From the NCBI RefSeq assembly GCF_900119695.1, contig NZ_LT632547.1, forward strand, positions 930,001 through 994,000: a stretch of 64,000 nucleotides of DNA. Reading direction: 5' to 3'. A model generated the notes under the pieces. The model did not search any database, was not told the origin of the DNA, and worked only from the letters and a program-made list of their open reading frames with translations. This document shows, one piece after another, positions 26,428-36,901 of the stretch (position 1 is the stretch's first letter; the number at the start of each line of letters is the position of its first letter). Source of the stretch: Actinomyces urinae. GTDB lineage: Bacteria; Actinomycetota; Actinomycetes; Actinomycetales; Actinomycetaceae. Made by a program: the position numbers and the translations under genes.

Positions 26428-29130
26428 TTAGCCCTCCATTACCGCTGCGCGACCAGACTCGAGACGGGCCACCGGAACGCGGAACGGTGAACAGGACACG
26501 TAGTTCAGATCCGTCTTATGGAAGAAGTGGATCGAATCCGGGTCACCGCCGTGCTCACCGCAAATGCCGAGCTTCAAGTTCGGCTTGGTGCTACGACCGC
26601 GCTCTGCACCCATGCGAACAAGGGCACCAACACCCTCCTGGTCGATCGTCTCAAACGGAGAGACACCGAACACAGAATCTTGGATGTAGGTCGGGAAGAT
26701 CGTGCCCTCCACGTCATCACGCGAGAAGCCCCACACCGTCTGAGTGAGGTCGTTTGTTCCGAACGAGAAGAAGTCAGCCTCGGTAGCCAAATCGGCAGCG
26801 GTGACAGCCGCGCGCGGAAGCTCCACCATGCAGCCAAGCGGGAAGTCGTGCTCCACTCCGGCGGCGGCAACCTCGTCACGGATCAAAGCCTCAGCTTCTT
26901 CACGAACCCTGTGCAACTCGCGAACCGAACCAACGAGGGGAACCATGATCTCGGGACGAGGATCCAGGCCCTCCTTCTTCAGCTTCAACGCGGCCTCAAC
27001 AAGAGCGCGGATCTGAAGTGCGAACAAGCCCGGTAGCAAAATACCCAGACGAACGCCTCGGGTACCGAGCATCGGGTTGGTCTCATGCAGACGACGAACC
27101 GCCTCAAGAATCGTGCGGTCCTCAGGGGAAAGTTCCTCGCCCTGAGCGCGCTGCACCGCAGCCTTAATCTCAAGCTGAGTAAGGTCTGGAAGGAACTCGT
27201 GAAGCGGCGGGTCGATCAAACGAACCGTCATCTCGCGGCCATCCATTACGCGCAGCATTTCTTCAAAGTCGGCAAACTGGAGGCGCTCTAGCTCCGCGAG
27301 AGCGTCAGTACGATCCTGCGAATCGGCCGGCGACAAAATCACTCGCTCCACCAGGGCGCGACGCTCACCGAGGAACATGTGCTCCGTGCGGCAAAGACCA
27401 ATGCCCTCCGCACCGAAGCTAAGTGCGCGAGCCGCATCGTCTGGCGTATCCGCGTTGGCGCGAACAGAGAGGCGGCGCTTCTCATCGGCATGCGTCAAAA
27501 TGCGATCAACCGACTTGATAAGATCCGCAACCATCTCATCATCTGCAGCCGCTGCCAGACCAGCCTCCAGCCCCTCAGCGAGGTAGGTGGTCACAGCCGA
27601 ATCCGTAACCGGCACATCACCGACGAACACCTCACCGGTCATGCCGTCAATACCAATCACATCGCCATTGCGCAGAACCTGGTCACCAACCCGGATGAAC
27701 TTCTTCTTTTCCTTAACAACCAGTTCTTCAGCGCCAACAACAGCGGTCTTACCCATACCACGAGCAACTACGGCTGCGTGCGAGGTCTTACCACCGCGAG
27801 CGGTCAAAATACCCTCTGCGGCAACCATGCCCGGAAGGTCATCCGGGTTGGTCTCACGGCGAACCAAGATGACCTTGCGGCCTTCCGCGGCAGCGGCAAC
27901 GGCGTCCTCGTTATTGAAAACAATTTCGCCAACGGCAGCGCCCGGCGAAGCAGCCATCGCCTTCGTCAGCAGCGTCTTCTCGGCCTTCGCGTCGAACTGC
28001 GGGAACATCAGCTGGGTAAGCTGCTCACCCGTCACGCGAGTAAGAGCCTCATCCATATCGATCAAGCCCTCATCAACCAGCTGGGTGGCAATACGGAACG
28101 CGGCGGCAGCCGTACGCTTACCCACACGCGTCTGCAGCATCCACAGCTTGCCGTTCTCAATCGTGAACTCAATATCGCACAGATCCTGGTAGTGCTTCTC
28201 GAGCTTATCCATAATTGCAATCAGCTCGTCGTACGACTTCTTGTCATGCGTTGCAAGCTGAACCAAAGGCTCCGTGTTACGGATACCCGCAACCACGTCC
28301 TCGCCCTGAGCGTTCATCAGAATGTCGCCGTACACACCGGAGTGGCCAGTGGAGGGGTCACGCGTAAAGCAAACACCCGTGCCCGAATCCTCTCCCATGT
28401 TGCCAAACACCATGGTCTGGACGTTCACGGCAGTGCCCAAATCATCCGAAATGCGTTCGCGACGGCGGTAAATCTTTGCGCGCTCCGTGTTCCAAGACAG
28501 GAATACTGCCTCAATACCAAGATCAAGCTGCTCGCGCGGATCCTGCGGGAATTCACGGCCCGCAGCTTCCTTAGTAATCTGCTTAAACTCAGCGACGAGT
28601 TCCTTCAGATCCTCTGCGGAGAGTTCGTGGTCAAAGTGAACACCGCGACTCTCCTTGATGTGGTCAAGTGCATCCAAGTAGAGGGCGCCATCGACGCCAA
28701 GCACGGTGTCACCAAACATCTGCACCAGGCGACGGTAGGAGTCCCACGCGAAACGCTCGTTACCCGAAGCCTTTGCAAGCCCCAGCACCGACTCGTCGTT
28801 GAGGCCGATGTTAAGCACCGTGTTCATCATGCCCGGCATCGAGAACTTAGCGCCCGAGCGAACCGACACCAGCAACGGGTTGTCCGCATCTCCGAGCTTG
28901 CGTCCCATCTTCTCCTCAACAGCAGCCAAATTCTCCGTGACTGCTGGCGCGAGCTCCGCGGGAACACCACCCTGCTTCATGTACTCACGGCAAGCATCCG
29001 TAGTAATCGTGAACCCAGGAGGAACCGGGAGTCCGAGCTTGGTCATCTCGGCAAGGTTTGCACCCTTGCCACCAAGCAAGTCCTTCATGTCTTTATCGCC
29101 TTCGGAGAAGCGGTAGACGTACTTGACCAT
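26428..29130 (-). CDS. ppdK: Pyruvate phosphate dikinase
   Basis: The 900-residue protein is full length. The N-terminal ATP-grasp part starts DLLGGKGANLAEMTKLGLPV and contains FSMPGMMNTVLNIGL. The phosphohistidine domain has LTARGGKTSHAAVVARGMG with the phosphorylated His. The PEP-binding barrel ends with LKLGICGEHGGDP, which carries the conserved Cys. It interconverts pyruvate + ATP + Pi and PEP + AMP + PPi, working in glycolysis or gluconeogenesis. The upstream ppa would pull it toward PEP. It is monocistronic, with a hairpin downstream and another between it and clpC. A 610-codon open frame on the opposite strand is a codon-bias shadow. Confidence 0.96.
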   Translation of the reverse strand: MVKYVYRFSEGDKDMKDLLGGKGANLAEMTKLGLPVPPGFTITTDACREYMKQGGVPAELAPAVTENLAAVEEKMGRKLGDADNPLLVSVRSGAKFSMPGMMNTVLNIGLNDESVLGLAKASGNERFAWDSYRRLVQMFGDTVLGVDGALYLDALDHIKESRGVHFDHELSAEDLKELVAEFKQITKEAAGREFPQDPREQLDLGIEAVFLSWNTERAKIYRRRERISDDLGTAVNVQTMVFGNMGEDSGTGVCFTRDPSTGHSGVYGDILMNAQGEDVVAGIRNTEPLVQLATHDKKSYDELIAIMDKLEKHYQDLCDIEFTIENGKLWMLQTRVGKRTAAAAFRIATQLVDEGLIDMDEALTRVTGEQLTQLMFPQFDAKAEKTLLTKAMAASPGAAVGEIVFNNEDAVAAAAEGRKVILVRRETNPDDLPGMVAAEGILTARGGKTSHAAVVARGMGKTAVVGAEELVVKEKKKFIRVGDQVLRNGDVIGIDGMTGEVFVGDVPVTDSAVTTYLAEGLEAGLAAAADDEMVADLIKSVDRILTHADEKRRLSVRANADTPDDAARALSFGAEGIGLCRTEHMFLGERRALVERVILSPADSQDRTDALAELERLQFADFEEMLRVMDGREMTVRLIDPPLHEFLPDLTQLEIKAAVQRAQGEELSPEDRTILEAVRRLHETNPMLGTRGVRLGILLPGLFALQIRALVEAALKLKKEGLDPRPEIMVPLVGSVRELHRVREEAEALIRDEVAAAGVEHDFPLGCMVELPRAAVTAADLATEADFFSFGTNDLTQTVWGFSRDDVEGTIFPTYIQDSVFGVSPFETIDQEGVGALVRMGAERGRSTKPNLKLGICGEHGGDPDSIHFFHKTDLNYVSCSPFRVPVARLESGRAAVMEG

Positions 29131-29277
29131 TCGTGGCCTCTACTTTCTATAACCAGTTTGTTACATAGCCACGCCATCGCGGCTAGTGCTCACACACTGC
29201 TTCCAGGGTAACAACTTGGGGCCAAGTTGCGTTAACTGAGCCGAAGTGCTGCAAAAATGCCCACCCTTTGTGCAAGA

Positions 29278-29309
29278 ATGACCTCCCGGCACTCGAACCG
29301 GGAGGTCAT
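29278..29309 (-). terminator. Hairpin terminator of clpC
   Basis: A perfect 12-base stem (ATGACCTCCCGG and its complement) with an 8-base loop lies 28 bases after the clpC stop, with no strong U-run. Confidence 0.7.
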
Positions 29310-29336
29310 GCGCATTATTTGCTACCCGGTTTTGCG

Positions 29337-31802
29337 TTAGCGAACCGGAGTGAAAGTGAAGTGGCGCTCGCCTTCCTCACCCTCGGCATCAACGCGCACC
29401 GTATCGCCGCTCTTGATTTCGCCAAACAGGATCTTCTCTGACAGCATGTCTTCAATCTCGCGCTGAATAGCACGACGTAGCGGACGAGCGCCGAGCACCG
29501 GGTCGAATCCCTTATCTGCAAGCAGTAAGCGGGCAGCCTCGGTCATCTCCAGCTTCATATCCTGCTCGCGCATACGCTCATCAAGCCTGGCGATCATCAG
29601 ATCAACGATCTTAACGATCTGATCCTTCTGAAGCGGCGGGAACACGATCGTTTCATCCACGCGGTTCAAGAACTCGGGGCGGAAGTGCTGCTTCAGCTCC
29701 TCGTTCACCTTCTGCTTCATGCGATCGTAATCATTCGCCTGCGTGCCCGTGGCCTGGAAGCCCGTCAGCACGCCCTTATTAATGTCGCGCGTACCGAGGT
29801 TCGTGGTCATGATGATGATCGTGTTCTTGAAGTCAACCACGCGGCCCTGCGAATCCGTCAGGCGGCCTTCCTCCAAAATCTGTAGTAGCGAGTTGAAGAT
29901 GTCGGCGTGCGCCTTCTCCACCTCGTCAAACAGCACCACAGAGAACGGGCGGCGACGCACCTTCTCAGTAAGCTGGCCACCCTCGTCGTAACCCACATAG
30001 CCCGGAGGGGCGCCAAACAGGCGCGAGGCGGTGTGCTTCTCCGAGAACTCCGACATATCCAACTGGATCAGGGCGTCCTCATCACCAAATAAGAACTCGG
30101 CAAGAGCCTTCGCCAGCTCCGTCTTACCCACACCCGTCGGACCCGCAAAAATAAACGAGCCGCCCGGACGCTTCGGATCCTTCAAACCTGAATGCGTGCG
30201 ACGAATCGACTGCGACAGCGCACGGACCGCGTCCTCCTGGCCAATAATGCGCTTATGAAGCTCAGTCTCCATGTTGAGGATCTTGTGCGACTCAGCCTCC
30301 GTCAGCTTCACCACCGGAATACCCGTAGACATTGCGAGGACCTCCGCGATCTCAGCCTCGCCAATCTCGCCAATCGTGTCCATATCGCCAGCGCGCCACG
30401 AACGTTCCTTCTCTTCACGCTGCTCCGTCAGCTTCTTCTCCTCATCACGAAGCGCAGCCGCGCGCTCAAAGTCCTGATCATCAATCGCGGACTCCTTATT
30501 GCGACGCACCTCAGAAATACGCTCATCGAGCTCGCGAAGCTCCGGCGGCGCCGTCATGCGGCGAATACGCATACGCGCGCCAGCCTCATCCACAAGGTCA
30601 ATAGCCTTATCTGGCATGAAGCGATCCGAAATGTAACGATCAGCCATCTGCGCCGCAGCCGCCAGAGCCTCATCCGAAATAATGATGCGGTGATGGGCCT
30701 CGTAACGGTCACGCAGGCCCTTCAAGATCGCGATGGTCTCTTCAACCGAGGGCTCTTCCACCTTCACCGGCTGGAAACGCCGCTCCAAAGCCGCGTCCTT
30801 CTCAATGTACTTGCGGTACTCCTCCAACGTGGTTGCACCAATCGTCTGGAGCTCACCGCGCGCCAACATAGGTTTCAAAATCTGGGCCGCATCAATCGCG
30901 CCCTCAGCCGCGCCAGCACCAACCAGCGTGTGAATCTCATCGATAAACAAGATAATGTCGCCACGCGTGCGAATCTCTTTCAGTACCTTCTTCAAGCGCT
31001 CTTCAAAATCACCGCGGTAACGCGAACCCGCCACCAGCGAGCCCATATCAAGGCTGTAAATCTGCTTATCGCGCAACGTCTCTGGAACATCACCACGCAC
31101 AATCGCCTGAGCGAGCCCCTCAACCACAGCGGTCTTACCCACGCCAGGCTCACCGATCAACACCGGGTTGTTCTTAGTACGACGCGACAGAATCTGCATT
31201 ACGCGTTCCATCTCTTGCACGCGGCCAACCACCGGATCAAGCGATCCCTCCCGCGCGGCATTAGTGAGCGAGCGGCCAAACTGCTCCAACAACGCCGAAT
31301 TCGTTTGCGGCTCACGCGCCGGACCGCCCACACCCACGGCCTCGCGCCCGCCCCCAGCCTGACGCTGGTAGCCGCGAAGCAACTGGATAACCGTCTCCCG
31401 CAACTGACCCAAATCCGCGCCAAGCTCAACGAGGACCTTTGTAGCCACGCCCTCGCCCTCACGGATCAAACCGAGCAACATATGCTCCGTACCGATGTAG
31501 TTATGGCCCAGCTGAAGAGCCTCGCGCAAAGCGAACTCCAAAACTTTCTTCGCTCGCGGAGTAAACGGAATCGTGCCCTCCGGAGCGGAAGAGCCCTTAC
31601 CGATCATCTCCACAACCGTAGCCCGGACGGCCTCCGGCTCAATCCCAGTCATCTCCAGGGCCTTAGCAGCAACGCCTTCGCCCTCCTCAATCAAACCCAG
31701 CAACAAATGCTCCGTGCCGATGTAGTTGTGATTGAGTCCGCGCGCCTCATTCTGCGCTAGAACGACAACGCGGCGAGCGCGGTCGGTAAACCTCTCGAAC
31801 AT
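29337..31802 (-). CDS. clpC: ClpC AAA+ protease chaperone
   Basis: The 821-residue protein has the double Clp_N repeat ([20 protein letters not shown] and a second copy). The first AAA domain has Walker [18 protein letters not shown]-like middle segment ([19 protein letters not shown]) marks ClpC rather than ClpB. The second AAA domain has [14 protein letters not shown] and [10 protein letters not shown], followed by the C-terminal domain. It unfolds substrates for ClpP in the cytoplasm and is usually essential in actinobacteria. No CtsR or McsB gene is adjacent. Confidence 0.97.
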   Translation of the reverse strand: MFERFTDRARRVVVLAQNEARGLNHNYIGTEHLLLGLIEEGEGVAAKALEMTGIEPEAVRATVVEMIGKGSSAPEGTIPFTPRAKKVLEFALREALQLGHNYIGTEHMLLGLIREGEGVATKVLVELGADLGQLRETVIQLLRGYQRQAGGGREAVGVGGPAREPQTNSALLEQFGRSLTNAAREGSLDPVVGRVQEMERVMQILSRRTKNNPVLIGEPGVGKTAVVEGLAQAIVRGDVPETLRDKQIYSLDMGSLVAGSRYRGDFEERLKKVLKEIRTRGDIILFIDEIHTLVGAGAAEGAIDAAQILKPMLARGELQTIGATTLEEYRKYIEKDAALERRFQPVKVEEPSVEETIAILKGLRDRYEAHHRIIISDEALAAAAQMADRYISDRFMPDKAIDLVDEAGARMRIRRMTAPPELRELDERISEVRRNKESAIDDQDFERAAALRDEEKKLTEQREEKERSWRAGDMDTIGEIGEAEIAEVLAMSTGIPVVKLTEAESHKILNMETELHKRIIGQEDAVRALSQSIRRTHSGLKDPKRPGGSFIFAGPTGVGKTELAKALAEFLFGDEDALIQLDMSEFSEKHTASRLFGAPPGYVGYDEGGQLTEKVRRRPFSVVLFDEVEKAHADIFNSLLQILEEGRLTDSQGRVVDFKNTIIIMTTNLGTRDINKGVLTGFQATGTQANDYDRMKQKVNEELKQHFRPEFLNRVDETIVFPPLQKDQIVKIVDLMIARLDERMREQDMKLEMTEAARLLLADKGFDPVLGARPLRRAIQREIEDMLSEKILFGEIKSGDTVRVDAEGEEGERHFTFTPVR

Positions 31803-31893
31803 AGTCAGCCTTCCTAAGAATCTACTAACTACACAGTAGAGGCAGCGCTACACAAAATCGCGTTTGTTCACCATAAGCGAGAAACGCGCAGAC

Positions 31894-32322
31894 TCACGCC
31901 TCCAGGAGTATCGTCACCGGCCCGTCGTTTGTGAGCGAAACCTGCATATCCGCTCCAAACACGCCCGTTTCTACATGCAGACCGTGCTTTGAGCGCAACT
32001 GCTCACCCACCGCCGCAACCAAAGGCTCTGCCACACCGCCCGGCGCAGCCGCCTGCCACGTGGGCCGCCGCCCCTTACGCGCATCCCCGTAGAGCGTGAA
32101 CTGGGAAACCACCAGCACCTGCGCGTCCACATCAGTTGCAGACTTCTCATCATCCAAGATGCGAAGCGAAGCGATCTTGCGCGCGATCGTCTCCACCTGG
32201 ACCGGCCCATCATCATGTGTCACGCCAACCAGTACGCAAAGCCCCTGGCCCGTGATCGCACCCACGACCTCGCCATCAACCGAGACTGACGCTCCCCTAA
32301 CGCGCTGAATCACAGCCCTCAC
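31894..32322 (-). CDS. dtd: D-aminoacyl-tRNA deacylase
   Basis: The 142-residue protein has both DTD signatures: [17 protein letters not shown] with the -SQFTLxG- motif, and [11 protein letters not shown] at the C-terminus (NxGPxT, Gly-cisPro). It hydrolyses D-aminoacyl-tRNAs and glycyl-tRNA(Ala). The GTG start overlaps the ygfZ stop (GTGA), so it is co-translated with the YgfZ-like gene. Confidence 0.95.
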   Translation of the reverse strand: MRAVIQRVRGASVSVDGEVVGAITGQGLCVLVGVTHDDGPVQVETIARKIASLRILDDEKSATDVDAQVLVVSQFTLYGDARKGRRPTWQAAAPGGVAEPLVAAVGEQLRSKHGLHVETGVFGADMQVSLTNDGPVTILLEA

Positions 32323-33518
32323 AGTGACCGGCCTCCAATACCAAAACCGCCCGGAGATCCCGGATGGCCCGCACCCGGCATTTCGCGGCGCGCCCGGCGA
32401 AGCTCCTCGCCCGGCCGTTCCTTTGGCGACGCCGATGAACGTCCCAGCGGATCCACGATTACTTCTTGCGCCGCGGCGACCTCCCCCTCATTCGTCTGCA
32501 CGTCAAGCTGCACGTCCAGCGGAATCGCACGGCGGATCACCGCGAGCGCCATCGGCCCCCAATCCGCATGACGCGCCACCGAGGTCACTTGGCCAACCTT
32601 GCGGCTTTTAAGCATCACATCCGCACCCGGCTTAACCACGCGCGATTGCGACCCGTCAAGTTGCAACAGCACCAGCCTTCGCGGCGGCTTGCCCATATTC
32701 ACGATGCGTGCCACCGACTCCTGCCCCGAATAGCAGCCCTTATTCAAATGCACTGCCGTGCGTAGCCAGTCGAGCTCGTGCGGAACCGTCTTATCATCAA
32801 CCTCACGCCCAAAGCGCGGACGCAAATCCTCAATCCGCAAGGCCTCCCAGGCGTTGCGACCAGACCAACTGCCACGCTGGTCCCACGCCGACGCAAACTG
32901 GGCAAAGTGCTCTCGGTCTACGCCGTGTAGGACTCGGGTACGCCCCTGCGCGGGGTGAGTGAAGCCGCACGGAGTGTAGCTCGCCCCGCCCTCGGTCACG
33001 CCCGGCCACGGATCCACCCAGGTGAACAGGTAGCCCGGCAGATCCGCTACGGACCGGCTCGCGACCTGGTGCAAATCATCCACGTCCGTCTTCACGATGC
33101 TTCCAACCACCGCGATCTTGCTGGTCACGTTGCGCACTTCCACGCGCAACATGAACTGCATGCGCTGTAAGAACTCGGTTAAGTCCCCCGCCTTCGCACC
33201 CTCCACGAGGAGCGTTGCGACCTGCCCATCATCCAAAATGCCAGCTGCAAAACTAATGCGCCCATTCGGATCCAAAAGAAGTAGCTCGCGAGACTCCCCC
33301 GGTTGTAGCGCATTCACCACCTGCGACGAGATGGTAGTTAACCACGAAAGCCTATCTGGCCCCGAAACCTGCACCACCCCTAAGTCCGAGAGGTCAGACA
33401 GCGCCTGCCCCACCTCCAACTGCCACTGCTCACCGCTCCAATCACCAAAGCGAGCCGGCACATCCTCATCAAACTCATCTGGCACAGCTCCGGGCATATC
33501 CAGCAGTGGAGAGCGCAT
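32319..33518 (-). CDS. ygfZ: YgfZ/GcvT-family folate-binding protein (Fe-S cluster maintenance)
   Basis: The 399-residue protein carries the YgfZ signature [16 protein letters not shown] with the conserved Cys in K-G-C-Y-x-G-Q-E, and GcvT-like segments such as [15 protein letters not shown]. YgfZ proteins bind tetrahydrofolate and help repair or assemble iron-sulfur enzymes. The ATG at 33518 has AAGGAG five bases upstream; a GTG just before it is less well spaced. It directly follows the nitrobindin-like gene and overlaps dtd. Confidence 0.92.
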   Translation of the reverse strand: MRSPLLDMPGAVPDEFDEDVPARFGDWSGEQWQLEVGQALSDLSDLGVVQVSGPDRLSWLTTISSQVVNALQPGESRELLLLDPNGRISFAAGILDDGQVATLLVEGAKAGDLTEFLQRMQFMLRVEVRNVTSKIAVVGSIVKTDVDDLHQVASRSVADLPGYLFTWVDPWPGVTEGGASYTPCGFTHPAQGRTRVLHGVDREHFAQFASAWDQRGSWSGRNAWEALRIEDLRPRFGREVDDKTVPHELDWLRTAVHLNKGCYSGQESVARIVNMGKPPRRLVLLQLDGSQSRVVKPGADVMLKSRKVGQVTSVARHADWGPMALAVIRRAIPLDVQLDVQTNEGEVAAAQEVIVDPLGRSSASPKERPGEELRRARREMPGAGHPGSPGGFGIGGRSL

Positions 33519-33520
33519 CA

Positions 33521-34096
33521 CTACTCCTTCTCAAATGTCTCGATCGGTTTCGCTTCCTCAACGCGGGCCACTCGGCCCGAGACCACAAAATCACCCTTAT
33601 CGGTATTCAAAGTCTCATTAAAGAAAATATCGGAGTTCACCAGGCCCAGCATCCGCTCGCCGAGCGATGCGGCCGGTGCCCCCTCCTTATGCACGGCCGT
33701 ATCAATCAGCAGGCGAATACGCGGGCCCTGCACCCTGCCCACCCAAAGCCCGGCAATGCCGTCCGTGGACGCGGTGGTTACCTGCAGGTAGTTATCCTCC
33801 CCATCGGTGTCTTTGAGCACCTTCCAGTAGGCAGTTTCCTCACTGGCAACGCCCGAGCGGGGTAGCAAATCAATGCCCTCCAACGCGCCCACCTGCGCGT
33901 CAACCTCCACCACCGCATCCGTGTTAAACACAGCGAGGCGAGTAGACACCTGCTCGCCCACCACCTGGCAATCAAACTCAAACGTCACCAAGTTACTGCC
34001 TTCCGGCGAGCTCTGGGTGCCCCAACCAACCCACGTGCCCAGTAGCCAAGTTAGGGGCGCAACCTGACTGGGAAGATTCTGCGGAATAACGATCAT
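33521..34096 (-). CDS. Nitrobindin-like heme-binding beta-barrel protein (FABP-like, DUF1794)
   Basis: The 191-residue protein has the family's opening motif LTWLLGTWVGWG. A 10-strand barrel pattern follows, with ETAYWKVL and GLWVGRVQGPRIRLLIDTA. Actinobacterial and THAP4-type nitrobindins bind ferric heme and react with NO or peroxynitrite. The proximal His cannot be assigned with certainty. Its stop overlaps the possible GTG of ygfZ, suggesting one operon with ygfZ and dtd. Confidence 0.85.
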   Translation of the reverse strand: MIVIPQNLPSQVAPLTWLLGTWVGWGTQSSPEGSNLVTFEFDCQVVGEQVSTRLAVFNTDAVVEVDAQVGALEGIDLLPRSGVASEETAYWKVLKDTDGEDNYLQVTTASTDGIAGLWVGRVQGPRIRLLIDTAVHKEGAPAASLGERMLGLVNSDIFFNETLNTDKGDFVVSGRVARVEEAKPIETFEKE

Positions 34097-34193
34097 GTAC
34101 CCAGGCTAAAGCCGCGTGCGGACAATTGTTTGAGGCGTGCGGGCAAACCCTCACATGCCTCCAAGTTCTCAAAACAGGACCGGCACCGAAGCG

Positions 34194-35228
34194 CTAGAGC
34201 AGAGCGCCGACTCGTACAATTACGTAGATAGGCATCACTGCGAGCAGGAACTTCATTGCCCCGCGGGCAAACGCTCCCGCCTCGGAAATACGGCGATTAT
34301 GCTCACCAAACAGCATGTCTACGATCACGATCACGCCGCCCACTCCCAAACCTATCAGCGCAGACATTAGCAAAAACGACACCTTTGCTGGCACGGCTGA
34401 CGACGTATTAGAGAATGCGAAGGAGAGCAAGCTGGCAGGCTGGCCAACCGCGAGCGCAACACCTGTAACTACGACGGCACTAAGCGGCCCCAACAGTAGC
34501 GCCCAAAGCGCATTTGCCCCCGCGCTTGTGCCCAGCTGGTTACCCACCATGGTGACCATGAATGCCAGTGCAGCGGTGACCATAACGGCAGACCACAATT
34601 CTGACTCGCACAGCGTCACCCAAGCGCTACCGATCACCACCACGAAGCCACCAAACACTGAGGCCGACAGTGAATGGAGGAGGTCTGTGCGCGGAAGCGG
34701 CCGCGTGGCCTCCATGATCGCCGCCACCAACACCACCATGCCAAGGCCTACGGTTGCCCACGCAAAATCGTCACTGATGCTAATGGCGGCCAACGTGACG
34801 AGCCCGACGAGCAGTATCGTTACCAGCGACGTGTAACGCACCGGAGTTTGAACCAGATCAGCCAGGCCGCGCGCGAAGATGACCATCGCAACCACTACCA
34901 CAAGGCTGACAACCATCCTCGTATCGAACACCAAGTTGCCAATCACGATAGAGCCCGCCAACAAGACAGCGATCGTGGCTGAAAGATAACGAGTGGGAAT
35001 AGACAAGATTTGCTGCGCCCTACCGCGATTCTTCGTCCCCACGCGGCGCTGCGACACACGCGCCTTCTTCAAGCTTTTTGACACGCGCACAGACTTAGAT
35101 GCCTCCGCCCCCTCCTTTGGGGCCGACAAACCCGGCGTACCTAAGCGCGAAGCACGCCTATGCTTGCCCAAATCGTTCTTTGCCTGATTCTTCGTATTCT
35201 TGTCATCCACACCCAAATGCTCCCACAC
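34194..35228 (-). CDS. Polytopic membrane protein of unknown function
   Basis: From the GTG at 35228 (AGG six bases upstream) the protein has 344 residues. It has a strongly basic, probably cytoplasmic N-terminus of about 80 residues (SKSLKKARVSQRRVGTKNRG). About nine hydrophobic segments follow, arranged as close pairs rich in V, A, L and G. No motif that I recognise is present. An open frame extends 84 bases further upstream without a better start. It may share a transcript with the nitrobindin-ygfZ-dtd genes downstream. Confidence 0.6.
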   Translation of the reverse strand: MWEHLGVDDKNTKNQAKNDLGKHRRASRLGTPGLSAPKEGAEASKSVRVSKSLKKARVSQRRVGTKNRGRAQQILSIPTRYLSATIAVLLAGSIVIGNLVFDTRMVVSLVVVVAMVIFARGLADLVQTPVRYTSLVTILLVGLVTLAAISISDDFAWATVGLGMVVLVAAIMEATRPLPRTDLLHSLSASVFGGFVVVIGSAWVTLCESELWSAVMVTAALAFMVTMVGNQLGTSAGANALWALLLGPLSAVVVTGVALAVGQPASLLSFAFSNTSSAVPAKVSFLLMSALIGLGVGGVIVIVDMLFGEHNRRISEAGAFARGAMKFLLAVMPIYVIVRVGALL

Positions 35229-35457
35229 TTTCAACCTAGAATCCCCACCACAGCAGGCAAACTGGCGCGCTCGAACAAATCCAAGGCCTACTTCGGGCAT
35301 TTTGAGGTGCACAGTTCACAATTTGCATTAGTATTGAAGCAGGCACCGAACCAACTATGCCCCGGGCTCCAACTTCTGCCGCTACGAGCGGCCTTCGCGC
35401 CGACAGGCGCATTTTGGTTCGGTGTCTTTTGCTTTGCGTTGATGCCCGCTTACCGCG

Positions 35458-36029
35458 CTAGTCTTCTGCGCCTATCCCACCGCGAAAACCGCGCGCCGCA
35501 TTTGACTCAAACTTCAAAACCCCAAGCAAATCAAGCGTTGCGGGCTGAACCTTTTGCGGAGCCAAATCAAAATCGCTGTCTTGCTCTTGCATCAAGAACA
35601 CCGTTTCGGTGTCGCGCACACATTCCCACTGAGAAATGACGTCCACCACCGCGTGCTGGATTCCGGGCACATCGTCTGCACGCAACCGCAACATCACGTC
35701 ATACTCACCCGTAGTCACCGCATAATAGTCAAGCTCTGACAACGCACTAAGCTGCATTCCGAACTGCTTCCACTTGCTCTGGTCAAGCGGAACACAAATG
35801 CGCTAACCTTCTTGCCAATCAAGCTCGGATTAATATCGACCGTGAACCGTTCAATAACGCCGGACTCCACCAATGTGTTAAGCCGCGCATACGCATTAGA
35901 ACGAGAGATTCCCACAGCCTCTGCAAGCGCCGCAACAGACATGCGCGAATCGCGACGCAAATAACGAAGGATCTCCAAATATGTTTCATCCAACTCAAAT
36001 TCTGGATCTTTAGAATGCTCACCGCTCAT
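35458..36029 (-). pseudogene. Lrp/AsnC-family transcriptional regulator, frameshifted
   Basis: The N-terminal part (36029 to about 35795) is a clear AsnC helix-turn-helix: LDETYLEILRYLRRDSRMS, then LAEAVGISRSNAYARLNTL and the IDPxxLG-like DINPSLIGKK. The rest (RAM domain, TTGEYDVMLRLRADD and VRDTETVFLMQE) continues in another frame from about 35795. One missing base near 35793-35800 on the + strand would restore a protein of about 190 residues. It is either a recent inactivation or a sequencing error. Without the RAM domain the product could not sense amino acids or oligomerise normally. Confidence 0.82.
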
Positions 36030-36277
36030 ACGGCGATTCTAGCGAGACACAATGTCTAAAACCACATGATTATTAAAACAAACTGCTAAAAAACTGCGGG
36101 ATTCAAAACATAGCTAGTGTCCATCAGGTTCGCGTTCTTTTATCTGCATGTCACTTATAGAGCCAAAAGCACTTTTACCAAAACTTAAACGGCGGATTAC
36201 TAAAATAGGTCAAATCAGTAAAGTACACTAATGTTGAATTCGCATGTGACCAACGACCGCGTATTGGAGTATGACAA

Positions 36278-36898
36278 GTGCGTTTTTCTAGGTCCAACGA
36301 CGACAACATCTTCTTCACTCTTTTCACCAAACAAGCAACTTTTTTGGTATCCGCAGCTGAGCTACTTGCAAAAATCAACGCTGCAACTCCGGAACGTCGT
36401 GTCGATCTTCGCGACGACCTACACCACCTTGAACAATCATGTGACGAGGTTACCCACGAGATTGCAGAGCGACTCAACCAAACGTTTGTCACTCCGCTCG
36501 ACCGCGATGACATCACCTACATCTCCAGCCATCTGGACGACTGCATGGACTACATGGACGAGGCCGGTGACCTCATCGTCCTATACAAGGTTGGCACACT
36601 TCCCGCCGGCGTGGCAGAACAGCTCAACGTCATCCAGCGTTGTTGCGACCTCACCGCCCAAGCGATGCCTCGCCTTAAGACTCTTGGCGGCCTACGCGAC
36701 TACTGGGTTGAGATCAACCGCCTCGAAAACGACGGCGATCAGGCATACAGGAAGACCATCTCTACACTTTTCGAAAGCGGATACGACGCCCTCGAAGTGA
36801 TCAAGCTGAAGGACGTCATCGAAGTCCTCGAAAAAGCGATCGACTCCTTCGAAGCACTCGCAAACGGCGTTGAGACCATCGCGATCAAGGAGTCCTAA
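36278..36898 (+). CDS. DUF47 PhoU-like protein (Pit accessory)
   Basis: The 206-residue helical protein is of the DUF47/PhoU-like family. It has FTLFTKQATFLVSAAELLAK at the start, HHLEQSCDEVTHEIAERLNQ in the middle and LKDVIEVLEKAIDSFEALAN at the end. Such proteins always sit before a Pit transporter gene and are thought to gate it. The GTG at 36278 has GGAG eight bases upstream. The Pit gene follows three bases after the stop. Confidence 0.92.
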   Translation: MRFSRSNDDNIFFTLFTKQATFLVSAAELLAKINAATPERRVDLRDDLHHLEQSCDEVTHEIAERLNQTFVTPLDRDDITYISSHLDDCMDYMDEAGDLIVLYKVGTLPAGVAEQLNVIQRCCDLTAQAMPRLKTLGGLRDYWVEINRLENDGDQAYRKTISTLFESGYDALEVIKLKDVIEVLEKAIDSFEALANGVETIAIKES

Positions 36899-36901
36899 GC
36901 G

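Noticed and set aside
27379-29211. 610-codon open frame opposite ppdK
   Set aside because: It lies fully antisense to a complete, motif-rich PPDK gene; the composition reflects codon bias and no family is recognisable.
30192-31760. 522-codon open frame opposite clpC
   Set aside because: Antisense shadow of ClpC with low-complexity Leu/Arg-rich translation and no ribosome binding site.
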